In this document: positions 18,487 through 27,584 of the stretch, piece after piece | How positions within the stretch are numbered: the first letter of the stretch is position 1 | Layout: every line of letters starts with the position of its first letter | Assembly (NCBI GenBank): GCA_017462795.1 | Contig: JAFTQL010000039.1 | Coordinates: 16,215-80,214, forward strand | Reading direction: 5' to 3' | Source: Clostridia bacterium | Lineage (GTDB): Bacteria > Bacillota > Clostridia > Oscillospirales > CAG-272 | Length of the DNA: 64,000 bases | Notes under the pieces: model-generated | Told to the model about the DNA's origin: nothing | Databases searched by the model: none | What the model saw: the letters and a program-made list of their open reading frames with translations, nothing else | Made by a program: the position numbers and the translations under genes

Positions 18487-19608
18487 TTATATGTCCGCCA
18501 AGGGCATCGTATTTTCAATAACACCCGTTTTCGCCGACCTCATTCCCGCGTCCAGAGCCGCCACAACATCAAGATTCAATTCTGTGCCCAGCATCTCGTC
18601 GGGGTCGATACCGTCGCGTATACTTCTCACGATATCCGCGCCCAGCATCTCTTCCTGCCTGATGTCTCCCGGCTCAAACACCTCGACGGGAGCTACGGGC
18701 GGATGGCTGATACCGCTGTACAGCTTTACCTTTTTGCTGTGCCTGTCGCAGACGATGACACCGTCAGTACCGTAAAGCACAGGACCTGTGGGTATCTCAC
18801 CGCAGTTGAAGGTAGACCATGAGCCCTCAAGAAGTCCGATACCGTCGCCAAAGTCAAGCATCATGGCGCTGTAATCCTCAACGTCACAGAAGCCTGTTGT
18901 AAACTGCTTGGTCATACAGCCCACTCTCCTCGCTCTGTGCCCGAACATCCATGTGGAAAGTATCGCGCCGTAACAGGCGTAGTCCAGAATAGAGCCGCCG
19001 CCTCTGTCAGCCTGATACCACCAGCTCTTCTTCAATTCTTCCTCGGGCGGAAGAATCCCTCCGTTAGAGTAGGAAAATGGCCCCCACGTCGCGGGACTGC
19101 GGTACACCACTCTCATTAGCTTGCCTATTCTGCCCTCATCGAGAAGCTGCTTTGCAAGTCTGAAGGTGGGAAACCACGCGATAGGCCAATTGGTGAGCAT
19201 TCGGACGCCGTTTTCCTTGGCGCATCTGTACATTCTTTCAGCGTCCGCATAGTTCATTGCCATTGGCTTTTCGTCAAGCACGTGTATTCCACGTGACAAA
19301 AGCTCACAGCAGACATCCCCGCGTGACGCGTTGTCTGTGGTGACCACGGCGAGATCAAGCGACTGCGCCGCAAGCTTGCGCCAATCCGCATACTCGCGAG
19401 GGGAGTCACTACCTTCAAAAAGCCGTCTCTGGCTTGAAAGCGCGTCGGATGGCGGGATATCGGCAAATCCGACTATCTCAAAATCCTCGGGACGCCTTTT
19501 CATCATCCCGTAAAGTGTGGATATGTGAGGGTGCGACAAGCCGAAAATACCCGTCCTTATCCTTCTGTTATCCACGCGTCTGTCTGTCGCTGTTTTGTAG
19601 GCATGCAT
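18487..19608 (-). CDS. Gfo/Idh/MocA family oxidoreductase
   Basis: 373 residues. NAD(P)-dependent dehydrogenases of this family oxidise or reduce sugars, inositols and glycosides, often at C3. The Rossmann domain is N-terminal ('RTGIFGLSHPHISTLYGM'), with 'VVTTDNASRGD' and the family hallmark 'EKPMA' (Glu-Lys-Pro). The C-terminal alpha/beta domain starts with 'NWPIAWFPTFRLAKQL'. It is transcribed alone from a promoter carrying the 32-bp element shared with the 27513 operon, and is divergent from an AraC regulator. It is most like the 24171-25256 protein in its 'NWPI/VVW' segment. Confidence 0.88.
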   Translation of the reverse strand: MHAYKTATDRRVDNRRIRTGIFGLSHPHISTLYGMMKRRPEDFEIVGFADIPPSDALSSQRRLFEGSDSPREYADWRKLAAQSLDLAVVTTDNASRGDVCCELLSRGIHVLDEKPMAMNYADAERMYRCAKENGVRMLTNWPIAWFPTFRLAKQLLDEGRIGKLMRVVYRSPATWGPFSYSNGGILPPEEELKKSWWYQADRGGGSILDYACYGAILSTWMFGHRARRVGCMTKQFTTGFCDVEDYSAMMLDFGDGIGLLEGSWSTFNCGEIPTGPVLYGTDGVIVCDRHSKKVKLYSGISHPPVAPVEVFEPGDIRQEEMLGADIVRSIRDGIDPDEMLGTELNLDVVAALDAGMRSAKTGVIENTMPLADI

Positions 19609-19664
19609 ATTCTTGTTTTTCTCCTCTCAGAATTTTTACCTATGCTGAATTCCGCATTTTTCTA

Positions 19665-19694
19665 TTGACAAAATCAGTCGGCATGTTGTATAAT
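19665..19694 (+). promoter_or_regulatory. Promoter of the AraC gene (19796)
   Basis: TTGACA at 19665-19670, 18-base spacer, TATAAT at 19689-19694. The transcript would run through the shared element at 19751-19782 before the start codon. Confidence 0.75.
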
Positions 19695-19719
19695 AAAAGC
19701 GTATCTTTTTGTTGTTTTA

Positions 19720-19782
19720 ATTATATCATAAGCACAATCAGTTGCCCATACACAATACAAACCAAACTTAGCATTTTTTGAA
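19720..19782 (-). promoter_or_regulatory. Regulated promoter and shared operator, copy 1
   Basis: Minus-strand extended -10 TGATATAAT (TATAAT at 19725-19720) drives the Gfo/Idh gene at 19608. The -35 is poor. A 32-bp element at 19751-19782, reading 'cacaat' at one end and 'agcattttttgaa' at the other on the plus strand, matches 27 of 32 bases at 27616-27647. Both copies lie exactly 25 bases upstream of their -10. This fits an activator-dependent promoter; the adjacent AraC protein is the natural candidate. Confidence 0.7.
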
Positions 19783-19795
19783 ACCGGAGGGAAAT

Positions 19796-20737
19796 ATGTA
19801 TTACCGCATTCCCATAAAACATCTGCCAAGCATCATTGAGGTGGCAAATATCTCAAGAAATAACACCTGGCGCTGCGCCGACAAACGCAACATATTTGTT
19901 TACATAAACGACGGCTCCTGCATTTTTGTCATCAACGGAAGGGAGCGTACACTAACCAAGGGACAACTTCTGATCATCCCCGCCGGACAGGCATACGTAA
20001 GAAAAGCGCTGAATGACAGCATGTGCCAACTTACCTATATACATTTCACCACGCAAGAGCCTATCATACCTATAACCGACAGTGAGCTTACGGAGCAGCT
20101 GGAGGAAATAATAGCCAACGTAGAGGATCAGATAGCGCTCCCTTCCTTTATGGAGGGTGAAGCCGAACCTTATGTCTTTATGTCTCAGACAGTCTCCTTT
20201 TCGCCCGAGCGCTTGTCAAAAATGACAGGACTCATAGACGATATATATTCGGAATACTACAAAAACAAAAACTATAACCGCCTGCTTATGTCGCTCAGAC
20301 TTATGGAGTTGATCGCGCAGATCGGAAGAAACACAGTTTCCGAGTTCCACAAAAAGGAGCTGTTCCGAGGAGAAAAATATCCGCATCCGCTACAGAAGGC
20401 GCTTATATTCATAAACAGAAATTACAACAGACGGATCACTGTCGAGGAGTTGAGCGGGTACTGTAACGTGTCCCATCAATACCTGACAAGACTCTTTCAG
20501 AAGTACATCAGGATGTCTCCCATACGGTACATCAACAAAAACAAGATATTCCATGCCATAGAAATGCTGCGCACCACCGAAATGTCCATAAAGGAAATAG
20601 CCTACGAGCTTGGCTTTGACGACCCCAACTACTTCAGCAGAATATTCAAAAAGGAAGAAAAAATGTCTCCGATCGAGACCCGCAGACGCATTCGCAATTA
20701 CCACAAGGACAAACGCCCCAGCCCGGCTACGGAATAA
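19796..20737 (+). CDS. AraC family transcriptional regulator
   Basis: 313 residues; the ATG at 19796 follows GGAGGG. The N-terminal cupin-type sensor domain contains 'GQLLIIPAGQAYV'. The C-terminal DNA-binding domain has both helix-turn-helix units ('ITVEELSGYCNVSHQYLTRL' and 'IKEIAYELGFDDPNYFSRIF'). It is divergent from a Gfo/Idh gene and precedes the glycyl-radical operon. The 32-bp element shared by both promoters overlaps its own leader, ending three bases before the ribosome site, which suggests autoregulation as well as activation of the island. Confidence 0.92.
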   Translation: MYYRIPIKHLPSIIEVANISRNNTWRCADKRNIFVYINDGSCIFVINGRERTLTKGQLLIIPAGQAYVRKALNDSMCQLTYIHFTTQEPIIPITDSELTEQLEEIIANVEDQIALPSFMEGEAEPYVFMSQTVSFSPERLSKMTGLIDDIYSEYYKNKNYNRLLMSLRLMELIAQIGRNTVSEFHKKELFRGEKYPHPLQKALIFINRNYNRRITVEELSGYCNVSHQYLTRLFQKYIRMSPIRYINKNKIFHAIEMLRTTEMSIKEIAYELGFDDPNYFSRIFKKEEKMSPIETRRRIRNYHKDKRPSPATE

Positions 20738-20741
20738 GCAC

Positions 20742-20784
20742 AAAAAGAGCACTTATGACACAAAACGTCACAAGTGCTCTTTTT
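20742..20784 (+). terminator. Terminator after the AraC gene
   Basis: AAAAAGAGCACTT (20742-20754) pairs with AAGTGCTCTTTTT (20772-20784), four bases after the stop codon. Confidence 0.85.
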
Positions 20785-20795
20785 CGCAAAAAAAA

Positions 20796-21213
20796 TATCA
20801 AACAATGTAATCCATCACATTAGTAAATGGATATTCTCTTTGTTTTCTTTTGTTTGCTTTCCTTTAGCAAAAGAATATCAAACAATGTAATCCATCACAT
20901 CAGTAAACGGATATTCTCTTTGTTTTCTTTTGCTTACCTTTTCTTTTTTAAAAGAAAAGTAAGTGTTTTCTTTTTGCTTACTTTTTCTTTTGCAAAAGAG
21001 TATCAAACAATGTAATCCATCACATTAGTAAATGGATATTCTCTTTGTTTTCTTTTGCTTACCTTTTCTTTTTTAAAAGAAAAGTAAGTGTTTTCTTTTT
21101 GCTTACTTTTTCTTTTGCAAAAGAGTATCAAACAATGTAATCCATCACATCAGTAAATGGATATTCTCTTTGTTTTCTTTTGCTTACCTTTTCTTTTTTA
21201 AAAGAAAAGTAAG
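20796..21213. repeat. Tandem 125-bp repeat array
   Basis: Four units begin with 'tatcaaacaatgtaatccat' at 20796, 20876, 21001 and 21126. The first is shortened to 80 bp, units 2 and 3 are 125 bp and nearly identical, and the last is cut at the GRE gene end. Each full unit holds a near-perfect palindrome (CTTACCTTTTCTTTT against AAAAGAAAAGTAAG), which would form terminator-like hairpins on either strand, and an ATCCAT/ATGGAT inverted repeat. It fills the gap between two convergent genes. Small frames inside it are not genes. Confidence 0.85.
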
Positions 21214-23436
21214 TTAAATTCCTTGAAGGAATCTGTCAACAACAAGCTGTCTGAACTTGGGGGAGAGCGAAGCGAAGTATGCCGTGAATCCCGTTACCCT
21301 CACAACAAGATCGGGATGCAGGTCGGGATTCGCATGCGCTTCAAGAAGCTTTTCGCCATCAAGTATGTTTATGTTTATCAGAGTTCCGCCGCCCTCAAAG
21401 TGTCCCTTGATGAAGCTCTCTATAATGGCTATGCCCTCGTCGTCCGCCTTTACGCCGGGATCAAATTCGATCTGCAGGGGAGCTGTGTTTCCATAACCGC
21501 ACTGCACAGAGGCAATACCAAGCGACTGCGCCGTGGGCGCGCCATCCGTGCGGAAATGCGGATTGGGGTTGGCACCGTGAGAGATAGGCTCGCCCGCGCG
21601 TCTGCCGTTGGGAGTCGCGCCCACCTTTGTACCGTATTCAACAGTTCTCGCCCAACTGAACCATCCCGGAATAAGCTGACGCCCCTCGGGCATGCTCTGA
21701 GCGCGGATGTTTCTCACCCAGCACTCGGTCAGTCTCTTTGCCCAAGCGTCGGATACATTATTACCGCCGCAGTATTTGGGGGCGGAATTGAGGATGAGTC
21801 TTGTGCGCTCATCAAAAAAGTTATTGTCAAGCGCGCTGTACATACACTCCCAACTGAGAACGCCCTCTTTCTCAATTCTGGTCTCAATCGCGCCGAAGGA
21901 GTCGGCAACCACGGCAAGACCCGCACCGTCGATGCCAACAGTGTAAAGCTCGGCACACTGCGATATATCCTCGCCCTTCTCAAGTGTGTTATTCATCAGA
22001 AGATTCATGACAAGCTCGGGGGTCACCTCCCACTGATGGTCAATGTGGAGATTTATTCCCTGCGCGGTAACATCAATAGCGATCCTGAGGTGCTTTTCAA
22101 ATATCTCAAAGAGCTTTTCCGTGGACTTTTCCTCACACCCCCTGAGCTCCTCCAGTGCCACCTCCATGACCTTGGCGATATTGATCTTTACGGTGTCATT
22201 CATGGGGTATTCCTTACCCGGAACGCACATCCAGTTACAGCCCACCGCGATCCTCTCGCGGGCAGTCTTTTTGTCAACACCGCATCTCATATAGCCCTCT
22301 GCCAGCGCCTTATCATTACAGAAACGCGGCCAGCCGTTTTTGTTTTTCAGCAGGTAGTAGATGGCTTTTCTGAGAAACTCTCTGTCACAGTTCTCATGAA
22401 CGCGAACAGTGAGATTGCAGGCAATGTCTATGCTGTCCGCCGCCTCAAGAATGAGGTATGACAGGCGGTTGGTCATGTCACGGTCGTTCTCGTCAACGCC
22501 CGATATCTGATAGTAATGGGGGTCTATGAGAAGCAGATTTGCTATGAGGAACTTTGCCGTCTCGTCGTCAAGAATACCGTTCTTTACGTCATTCTCGTAG
22601 TACGGCAGGAGCAGACCGTCAAGCTGGAAGCCCGCGCCGTCTCTGGTGTACACGCGCGCCGCGCAGTTAAAGAACGCCGTCCACTGGCAAGCCTGGCGGA
22701 AGGTCTTGGGAGCGCCCGTTCTCACAGCCTCGCAGGTGTCAAGCATCTCCTCTAAACTCTCTCTGATCTCGGGTCTTTGCTCCTCGGGGATCATCTGTCT
22801 TATTTTCTCGATATGTCTGTCTATAAAGCGGATGATGGCATGTACTACCCTCTCCTCCGCATCGTAAAAATCCTTCTTGTCGGGATTTATCTCGCGGTAT
22901 TTCGATATCTTGTCAAGCAATCCGCCAAATCCAAGCTCAAAGCCGATGCGATAATCACAAGCAAAGTGAGCATCGGAATCGATACCCGTCTGGATATTGT
23001 ACTTGGCTTGCAGTGGCTTCAGGTGATCGTATGGAAATCTCTGCTCGTCCCAACGCTTGCTCCACTGGTCTGTGGCGCTCTTCATCATCTCCATGATCTT
23101 GGGCTTCTTTTTCAACCAATCGGGAAGATAGTGAACGTCTCCGCGGTAGTTGACAAGCATATCGCGCCACCTTCCGCAAAGCATTTCCATGGGGTCAACA
23201 TAAGGCTCATGCGCATCCATGACTCTGCAGAAATTCTCACACATGCCGTCATAACCGTAAAAGCTTCCGTTTGAGCTGTTATACCACGGCTCCACCTCAT
23301 AGCCCTCGCTTATCGGTACTGTGCCGAAGTCATCAAGGTCGGTGTATCCGTTCTGCTCTCTTTTTTCAAGTGTGTGACGCACCTTGGTCTCTCTCATCGA
23401 CCGCAGTCTGTCAGCGTATGTAAGCATATTTTTCAA
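21214..23436 (-). CDS. Glycyl radical enzyme of unknown specificity (PFL family)
   Basis: 740 residues, the usual length of PFL-like enzymes. The C-terminal radical loop is 'RVTGFTAYF' with the radical Gly at 716. The thiyl-radical Cys is in 'AVGCNWMCVPGKEYP' (Cys400; second Cys404). Diol dehydratases, HypD, CutC and similar lyases have Gly-Cys-x-Glu-Pro here, the Glu acting as base. This protein has Asn-Trp instead, and PFL's Cys-Cys pair is also absent. The reaction therefore cannot be named. It overlaps its activase gene and lies in one operon with three Gfo/Idh oxidoreductases, so a sugar-derived substrate is inferred. Confidence 0.9.
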   Translation of the reverse strand: MKNMLTYADRLRSMRETKVRHTLEKREQNGYTDLDDFGTVPISEGYEVEPWYNSSNGSFYGYDGMCENFCRVMDAHEPYVDPMEMLCGRWRDMLVNYRGDVHYLPDWLKKKPKIMEMMKSATDQWSKRWDEQRFPYDHLKPLQAKYNIQTGIDSDAHFACDYRIGFELGFGGLLDKISKYREINPDKKDFYDAEERVVHAIIRFIDRHIEKIRQMIPEEQRPEIRESLEEMLDTCEAVRTGAPKTFRQACQWTAFFNCAARVYTRDGAGFQLDGLLLPYYENDVKNGILDDETAKFLIANLLLIDPHYYQISGVDENDRDMTNRLSYLILEAADSIDIACNLTVRVHENCDREFLRKAIYYLLKNKNGWPRFCNDKALAEGYMRCGVDKKTARERIAVGCNWMCVPGKEYPMNDTVKINIAKVMEVALEELRGCEEKSTEKLFEIFEKHLRIAIDVTAQGINLHIDHQWEVTPELVMNLLMNNTLEKGEDISQCAELYTVGIDGAGLAVVADSFGAIETRIEKEGVLSWECMYSALDNNFFDERTRLILNSAPKYCGGNNVSDAWAKRLTECWVRNIRAQSMPEGRQLIPGWFSWARTVEYGTKVGATPNGRRAGEPISHGANPNPHFRTDGAPTAQSLGIASVQCGYGNTAPLQIEFDPGVKADDEGIAIIESFIKGHFEGGGTLININILDGEKLLEAHANPDLHPDLVVRVTGFTAYFASLSPKFRQLVVDRFLQGI

Positions 23437-24178
23437 GCTCCTTCATATACTCTTTGTCAGGCACGGAAAATTCCGTGAGCGGCTCGCCCAGCGCCACTCT
23501 TTTTGCGTTGCCCATAGAATGATAGGGCAACAGCTCATATTTCTTTACGTTATCAAGGCTTCTCAAAAACTCACCGATACGGTCTATTCCCTGATCTATA
23601 CCCGGTATTACGGGAGTTCTTGCGATGATTGGTACAGCCAGCGCGTTCAGCCTTTTGAAGTTCTCTATTATACGTTCGTTGCCAACACCCGTATATTTTT
23701 TGTGTGTGGCACTGTCCCATATCTTAAGGTCAGCCATGACAAAATCAAGCGACCTGAAGATATCCTCATCAAAGTACAAAAGACAGGTCTCCACGGCACA
23801 GCTTATGCCCGCCTCTTTGCAAAGCGCTATGCACTCCGCGAGAAATTCCCTTTGCATAAGCGGCTCTCCGCCTGAAAAGGTCACTCCTCCGCCGTCTCTG
23901 TAATATGGACGGTCAGGCAGTATCTGCTCAAGCACCTCGGCGGCGGTCATCTCCCTGCCGCACACAACTCTCGCTCCCGCATAGCACCCCTCGGCGCACC
24001 CGCCGCAGCCTATACACTTATCCGCGTAAAACAGCTGCTGAGGACGGGGAGAGATGCACTCTGGATTATGACACCACTCACATCGCAAGGGACAGCCCTT
24101 GAAAAATACCGTTGTGCGTATTCCGTATCCGTCGTGAAACGATGCCCTCTGAATATCGGCAATAATACCGTCAGCCAC
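23411..24178 (-). CDS. Glycyl-radical enzyme activase (radical SAM)
   Basis: 255 residues from a GTG at 24178 (GAGGAG upstream); the frame stays open to 24208. Uses a [4Fe-4S] cluster and S-adenosylmethionine to abstract hydrogen from the Gly of its partner. The radical SAM motif is C29-x3-C33-x2-C36 in 'KGCPLRCEWCHNPE'. A ferredoxin-like insert with Cys55, 58, 61 and 65 ('CIGCGGCAEGC') follows. 'VTFSGGEPL' is the SAM-contacting segment. The stop overlaps the start of the GRE gene at 23436 by 26 bases and its own start overlaps the stop of the upstream Gfo/Idh gene, which indicates tight coupling. It certainly serves the GRE at 21214. Confidence 0.93.
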   Translation of the reverse strand: MADGIIADIQRASFHDGYGIRTTVFFKGCPLRCEWCHNPECISPRPQQLFYADKCIGCGGCAEGCYAGARVVCGREMTAAEVLEQILPDRPYYRDGGGVTFSGGEPLMQREFLAECIALCKEAGISCAVETCLLYFDEDIFRSLDFVMADLKIWDSATHKKYTGVGNERIIENFKRLNALAVPIIARTPVIPGIDQGIDRIGEFLRSLDNVKKYELLPYHSMGNAKRVALGEPLTEFSVPDKEYMKELEKYAYIR

Positions 24179-25256
24179 GGATGCTCTCCTCTTTTCCGCT
24201 CTCGGCACTCTTCATCGCCGCGTCAAGTATCGCCATAACGTCCATATTGGCATCAAGCGTAAGCATTTCATGTATTCCGTCCCCGCTCATTATGTGACAG
24301 GGCATATTTTTATACTTCTCTTCAAGCTTGTATTCGGGTATGGCGACCTCGTTGCCGTAGATGTCAAACGCCTTGACATCGGGGGCGTTCTCCGCTCCAC
24401 CCGTACACATAATTACGCCATCGGAGCAAAGCACCATGGGTCCCGAGGGGATGACCGCTCTGGGTGTTGTCCATGTTCCCTCTATGACGGACATCTTGCC
24501 GTCGTATCTTATAAGAGCGCCAAAGTTGTCGTCGGTATTGCCGAAGGGCGTGTTGAGATTTTCTCCCATACCAATGACGGATTTTGCGTTTTTACCCATA
24601 AACCAGCGTGAGAAGAAGCATCCGTAGCAGGCGATATCAAGCCAGACTCCGCCGCCAAGCTCCGCCTTATGCCACCATGTCTTACCTCTCTGCGAGTCGG
24701 TCATCTCCTCGGCGTTATCGGACACGCCGCGATGCTTAGCGCCCTTACCGAGAGGTCCTGTGTGACCGTTTATGTATCTGAGCTTCAAAGGCTCACCGAC
24801 CACCCTCGCGTCAAGCGCGGCTTTCATCTTAAGCACGTACTCGCGCCATACCACAGGCCAGTTGACAACGGCCTTAATGCCGTATTTATCGACACTCTCC
24901 TTTATCCTGTCAGCCTCCTCAAGGCTTACGGCTATAGGCTTTTCAATGCACACGTCAACGCCTCGCCTTGCGCATTCCTCAACCACATCGGGCTTCTGAC
25001 CGTTCTCGGTAAGGATAAACGCGATATCGGGCTTTACCTCGTCGAGCATAGCTCTGTAGTCGTCATAAACAACAGAGCAATAGTTGTCTCTCACGTTGGC
25101 AAGATTCCAATCGGGAGTGTATCTCAAGGCAGGTATACTCTCCGCCTTCGACGGCACTCCGGCTATAGCGCAAAGCTCCATGTCAGTCCTATCGCTGATA
25201 TAAAGCGCTACCTCGTTTACATGCATGTGTGAAAATCCTATAATTACCGCTTTCAT
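24171..25256 (-). CDS. Gfo/Idh/MocA family oxidoreductase
   Basis: 361 residues. Rossmann start 'KAVIIGFSHMHVNEVALYI', hallmark 'EKPIA' at about residue 104, and the segment 'VVNWPVVWREYVLKMK'. The 'HMH' near the first glycine motif and 'NWPVVW' relate it to the protein at 18487-19608. GGAGG precedes the ATG, one base after the stop of the upstream paralogue. Co-transcription with the GRE and activase suggests it oxidises or reduces the GRE substrate or product with NAD(P). Confidence 0.88.
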   Translation of the reverse strand: MKAVIIGFSHMHVNEVALYISDRTDMELCAIAGVPSKAESIPALRYTPDWNLANVRDNYCSVVYDDYRAMLDEVKPDIAFILTENGQKPDVVEECARRGVDVCIEKPIAVSLEEADRIKESVDKYGIKAVVNWPVVWREYVLKMKAALDARVVGEPLKLRYINGHTGPLGKGAKHRGVSDNAEEMTDSQRGKTWWHKAELGGGVWLDIACYGCFFSRWFMGKNAKSVIGMGENLNTPFGNTDDNFGALIRYDGKMSVIEGTWTTPRAVIPSGPMVLCSDGVIMCTGGAENAPDVKAFDIYGNEVAIPEYKLEEKYKNMPCHIMSGDGIHEMLTLDANMDVMAILDAAMKSAESGKEESIRG

Positions 25257-25257
25257 T

Positions 25258-26373
25258 TTAAAGCTCCTCCGCTCTTACTTCTCTTCCAAGCTCCGCAGAC
25301 TTATAGAAGCACTCAATAGCCTTGGTGACCTCTATATTCTGATGCTTCTTTATGAGATACTCTTCTTTTCCCGCAAGAGTATTCATAATATTGCGGTACA
25401 TATATCTGTGCTGCTCAAAGGCAACTCCCTTATATGCGCCGTTGTCAAACCATTTCATGTCGCACTCGCTTTGATATCTGCCGATATTCTTGTAGAGACG
25501 CTCCTTGTTTACCGAAAGTCCGCCTTTATCTCCGCAGATGACCATATCGAGATTGGTCGTGGGCAGATTGAGCGCCCATGAGAACTTGAAATTCACGCTC
25601 ATGCCGCCCTCAAGACGCATAAATCCTGTAGAAAAGTCCTCAACATTAAATTCTCTGTAGTCATAGGGACGGGGTGTGAACGCTCCCGAATACGCTCCGC
25701 TTTCAGCGATGCTGAGGAGTATATCCTCTCCCTGATTTGCGATCTTTGTGTACGCGCTGCCCGAAACAGCCTCCACCTTCTTATCACCCACGATCCACAA
25801 AAGCGAGTCGATAAGGTGAACTCCGAGGTCACAGAAGGGACCGCCGAAATTATGCTCCTTCATGTGGAAATATCCCCATGTGGGAACTCCGATACGTCTG
25901 ATAAATTCGATATCCGAGAAATAGACCGCGCCAAGCTCTCCGCTGTCAACAAGCGCCTTGGACTGCTGCATATAGTTTCTCCATCTCATACACTGGCAGG
26001 GGAACAGCATCTTTCCGCAATCCTTTGCTGTCTGCCACATCTCCTCGGCATCAGCGACCGTCAGCGCCAAGGGCTTTTCGCAAGCCACATGAGCGCCCGC
26101 GCGAAGCGCCTTTATCGTCCATTCCTTATGGTACATATTTGGCGTACAAACCGCCACAAAATCGGGCTTCAGCTCGTCAAGCATCCTCTGGGGGTCTTTG
26201 TAATAGTTGGGAACCGCGTGACGCTTTGCGGTCTCTGCCGCTACCTCCTCGCGGATGTCGGCAACTCCGACTACCTCCACAAGTCCCTCTTCTCTCAATA
26301 TGTTAAGTGCGGGAAAATGCGCGCTGTTGGCTATCATTCCCGTTCCGATAATTGCTACTCTCAATTTTTTCAT
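25258..26373 (-). CDS. Gfo/Idh/MocA family oxidoreductase
   Basis: 371 residues from the ATG at 26373 (GGGAGAG upstream). N-terminal dinucleotide motif 'AIIGTGMIANSAHFPAL', then 'CEKPLA' and, in the second domain, 'GPFCDLGVHLIDSLLWI' (the Asp and His region that binds the substrate in this family). It is close to the 27786-28859 protein: both start with G-x-I-A-N-S-A-H and end with 'ELGREV'. Middle gene of the GRE operon. Specificity unknown. Confidence 0.88.
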   Translation of the reverse strand: MKKLRVAIIGTGMIANSAHFPALNILREEGLVEVVGVADIREEVAAETAKRHAVPNYYKDPQRMLDELKPDFVAVCTPNMYHKEWTIKALRAGAHVACEKPLALTVADAEEMWQTAKDCGKMLFPCQCMRWRNYMQQSKALVDSGELGAVYFSDIEFIRRIGVPTWGYFHMKEHNFGGPFCDLGVHLIDSLLWIVGDKKVEAVSGSAYTKIANQGEDILLSIAESGAYSGAFTPRPYDYREFNVEDFSTGFMRLEGGMSVNFKFSWALNLPTTNLDMVICGDKGGLSVNKERLYKNIGRYQSECDMKWFDNGAYKGVAFEQHRYMYRNIMNTLAGKEEYLIKKHQNIEVTKAIECFYKSAELGREVRAEEL

Positions 26374-26415
26374 ATCTGTAACTCTCCCTTTACACATTAC
26401 ATAAATTCGGTCAAC

Positions 26416-27513
26416 TCAGAATGTAGTCTCTATCTCTACAGTGGATCCGCTGTCTATCGCCTCGGGGATCTTGCACATTATCTCAAGAATATGGCGCGCA
26501 TGCTCGGGGGTAAGCACCGGATCATGGTCGCCCTCGATAGCGCGTATGATATCCTTAAGGCAACAGCACTGGCTGATAAGCCTCTCGGGAACGACCTCCC
26601 ATGAATCGGGAGTTATCCAGCCGCGGAGTCCCCTCTCGGGACAGTCTATGTACAGCTCGGGGAGCTTGTTTTCCATATAAGGCTTTGTAAAGGACAAAGT
26701 ACCCTCTGTACCGTACACCTCAAGCTGAGGCGTTCTTGTTGCCTTCTGGGAGAATCCCGTGTCAACAAAGCCGATCTTTCCGTTTCTGAAGGTCATGGTT
26801 ATCATGTACTCGTCGGGTATCTTATCTGACTTTATCTTAAGTCCGTTGAAAGCACCCGAACGGACTGTACGGGAAGCATCGGTGACCGTAGCAAGGCAGG
26901 CAATGCTCTTGACAGGACCGAACAGCGTGGTGACTATCTGTAAGCCGTGAACTCCCATGTCCACAAGCGCGCCCGCGCCGTCCTCAAAAAACCATGTGGG
27001 ATCTACGTCACGGTACTGAAAATATTCAGGGCCTCCGTGTTCCATGTTGCACTTGATATAAGTAGGCTCTCCTATAGCGCCATCCTTTATCATCTGCTTT
27101 GCGGCGTTGATATCGCGGCGCATCGGGTGGATCGGAACACAGACAAATTTAACATTTTTTGCTTTCGCAAGCTCTATCTGCTCTGTGAGCATCTCAACGG
27201 TAGGTGCGGCGGGCTTCTGGCTAATAAGGTGCTTACCGGCGGTGAGAACAGCCATATTTATCTCATGATGCGCCTGAATGGACGCGGCATCGATAGCGAT
27301 ATCAAAATCGCATTTTTCTATCATTTCCTCAACGCTTGCGTACCACTGAGGAACACCGAATTTCTCACACGCCTTCTGCGCTCTTTCGGGAACTATGTCG
27401 CACACAGCCACACATTCCGCGTTTGCCTCTTTACCGATGTTTGGCAAATACTGTCCGTTGGCAAACATGCCGCATCCGATAACGGCAACCTTCCATTTTC
27501 TGTTGGTCTCCAT
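26416..27513 (-). CDS. Gfo/Idh/MocA family oxidoreductase, first gene of GRE operon
   Basis: 365 residues; ATG at 27513 behind AAAGGAG. 'AVIGCGMFANGQYLPNI' binds NAD(P), 'SQKPAA' replaces the usual EKP motif (Gln for Glu), and 'GALVDMGVHGLQIVTTLFG' marks the substrate domain. The Lys of the motif, thought to be catalytic in the family, is kept. It is transcribed from the promoter that carries copy 2 of the shared 32-bp element. It heads the unit 27513-21214, three oxidoreductases followed by activase and GRE. Confidence 0.88.
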   Translation of the reverse strand: METNRKWKVAVIGCGMFANGQYLPNIGKEANAECVAVCDIVPERAQKACEKFGVPQWYASVEEMIEKCDFDIAIDAASIQAHHEINMAVLTAGKHLISQKPAAPTVEMLTEQIELAKAKNVKFVCVPIHPMRRDINAAKQMIKDGAIGEPTYIKCNMEHGGPEYFQYRDVDPTWFFEDGAGALVDMGVHGLQIVTTLFGPVKSIACLATVTDASRTVRSGAFNGLKIKSDKIPDEYMITMTFRNGKIGFVDTGFSQKATRTPQLEVYGTEGTLSFTKPYMENKLPELYIDCPERGLRGWITPDSWEVVPERLISQCCCLKDIIRAIEGDHDPVLTPEHARHILEIMCKIPEAIDSGSTVEIETTF

Positions 27514-27584
27514 ATTCTTTCTCCTTTGCAATATGTTTTGCGTTTATGTTTTTATTTTACGATACTGACAACTATGTCAACATT

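Noticed and set aside
20796-21213. CRISPR array
   Set aside because: Units of 125 bp are continuous copies with no unique spacers, and no cas genes are near.
21214-23436. Naming the enzyme glycerol, hydroxyproline or choline lyase
   Set aside because: The Gly-Cys-x-Glu-Pro motif shared by those enzymes is not present.
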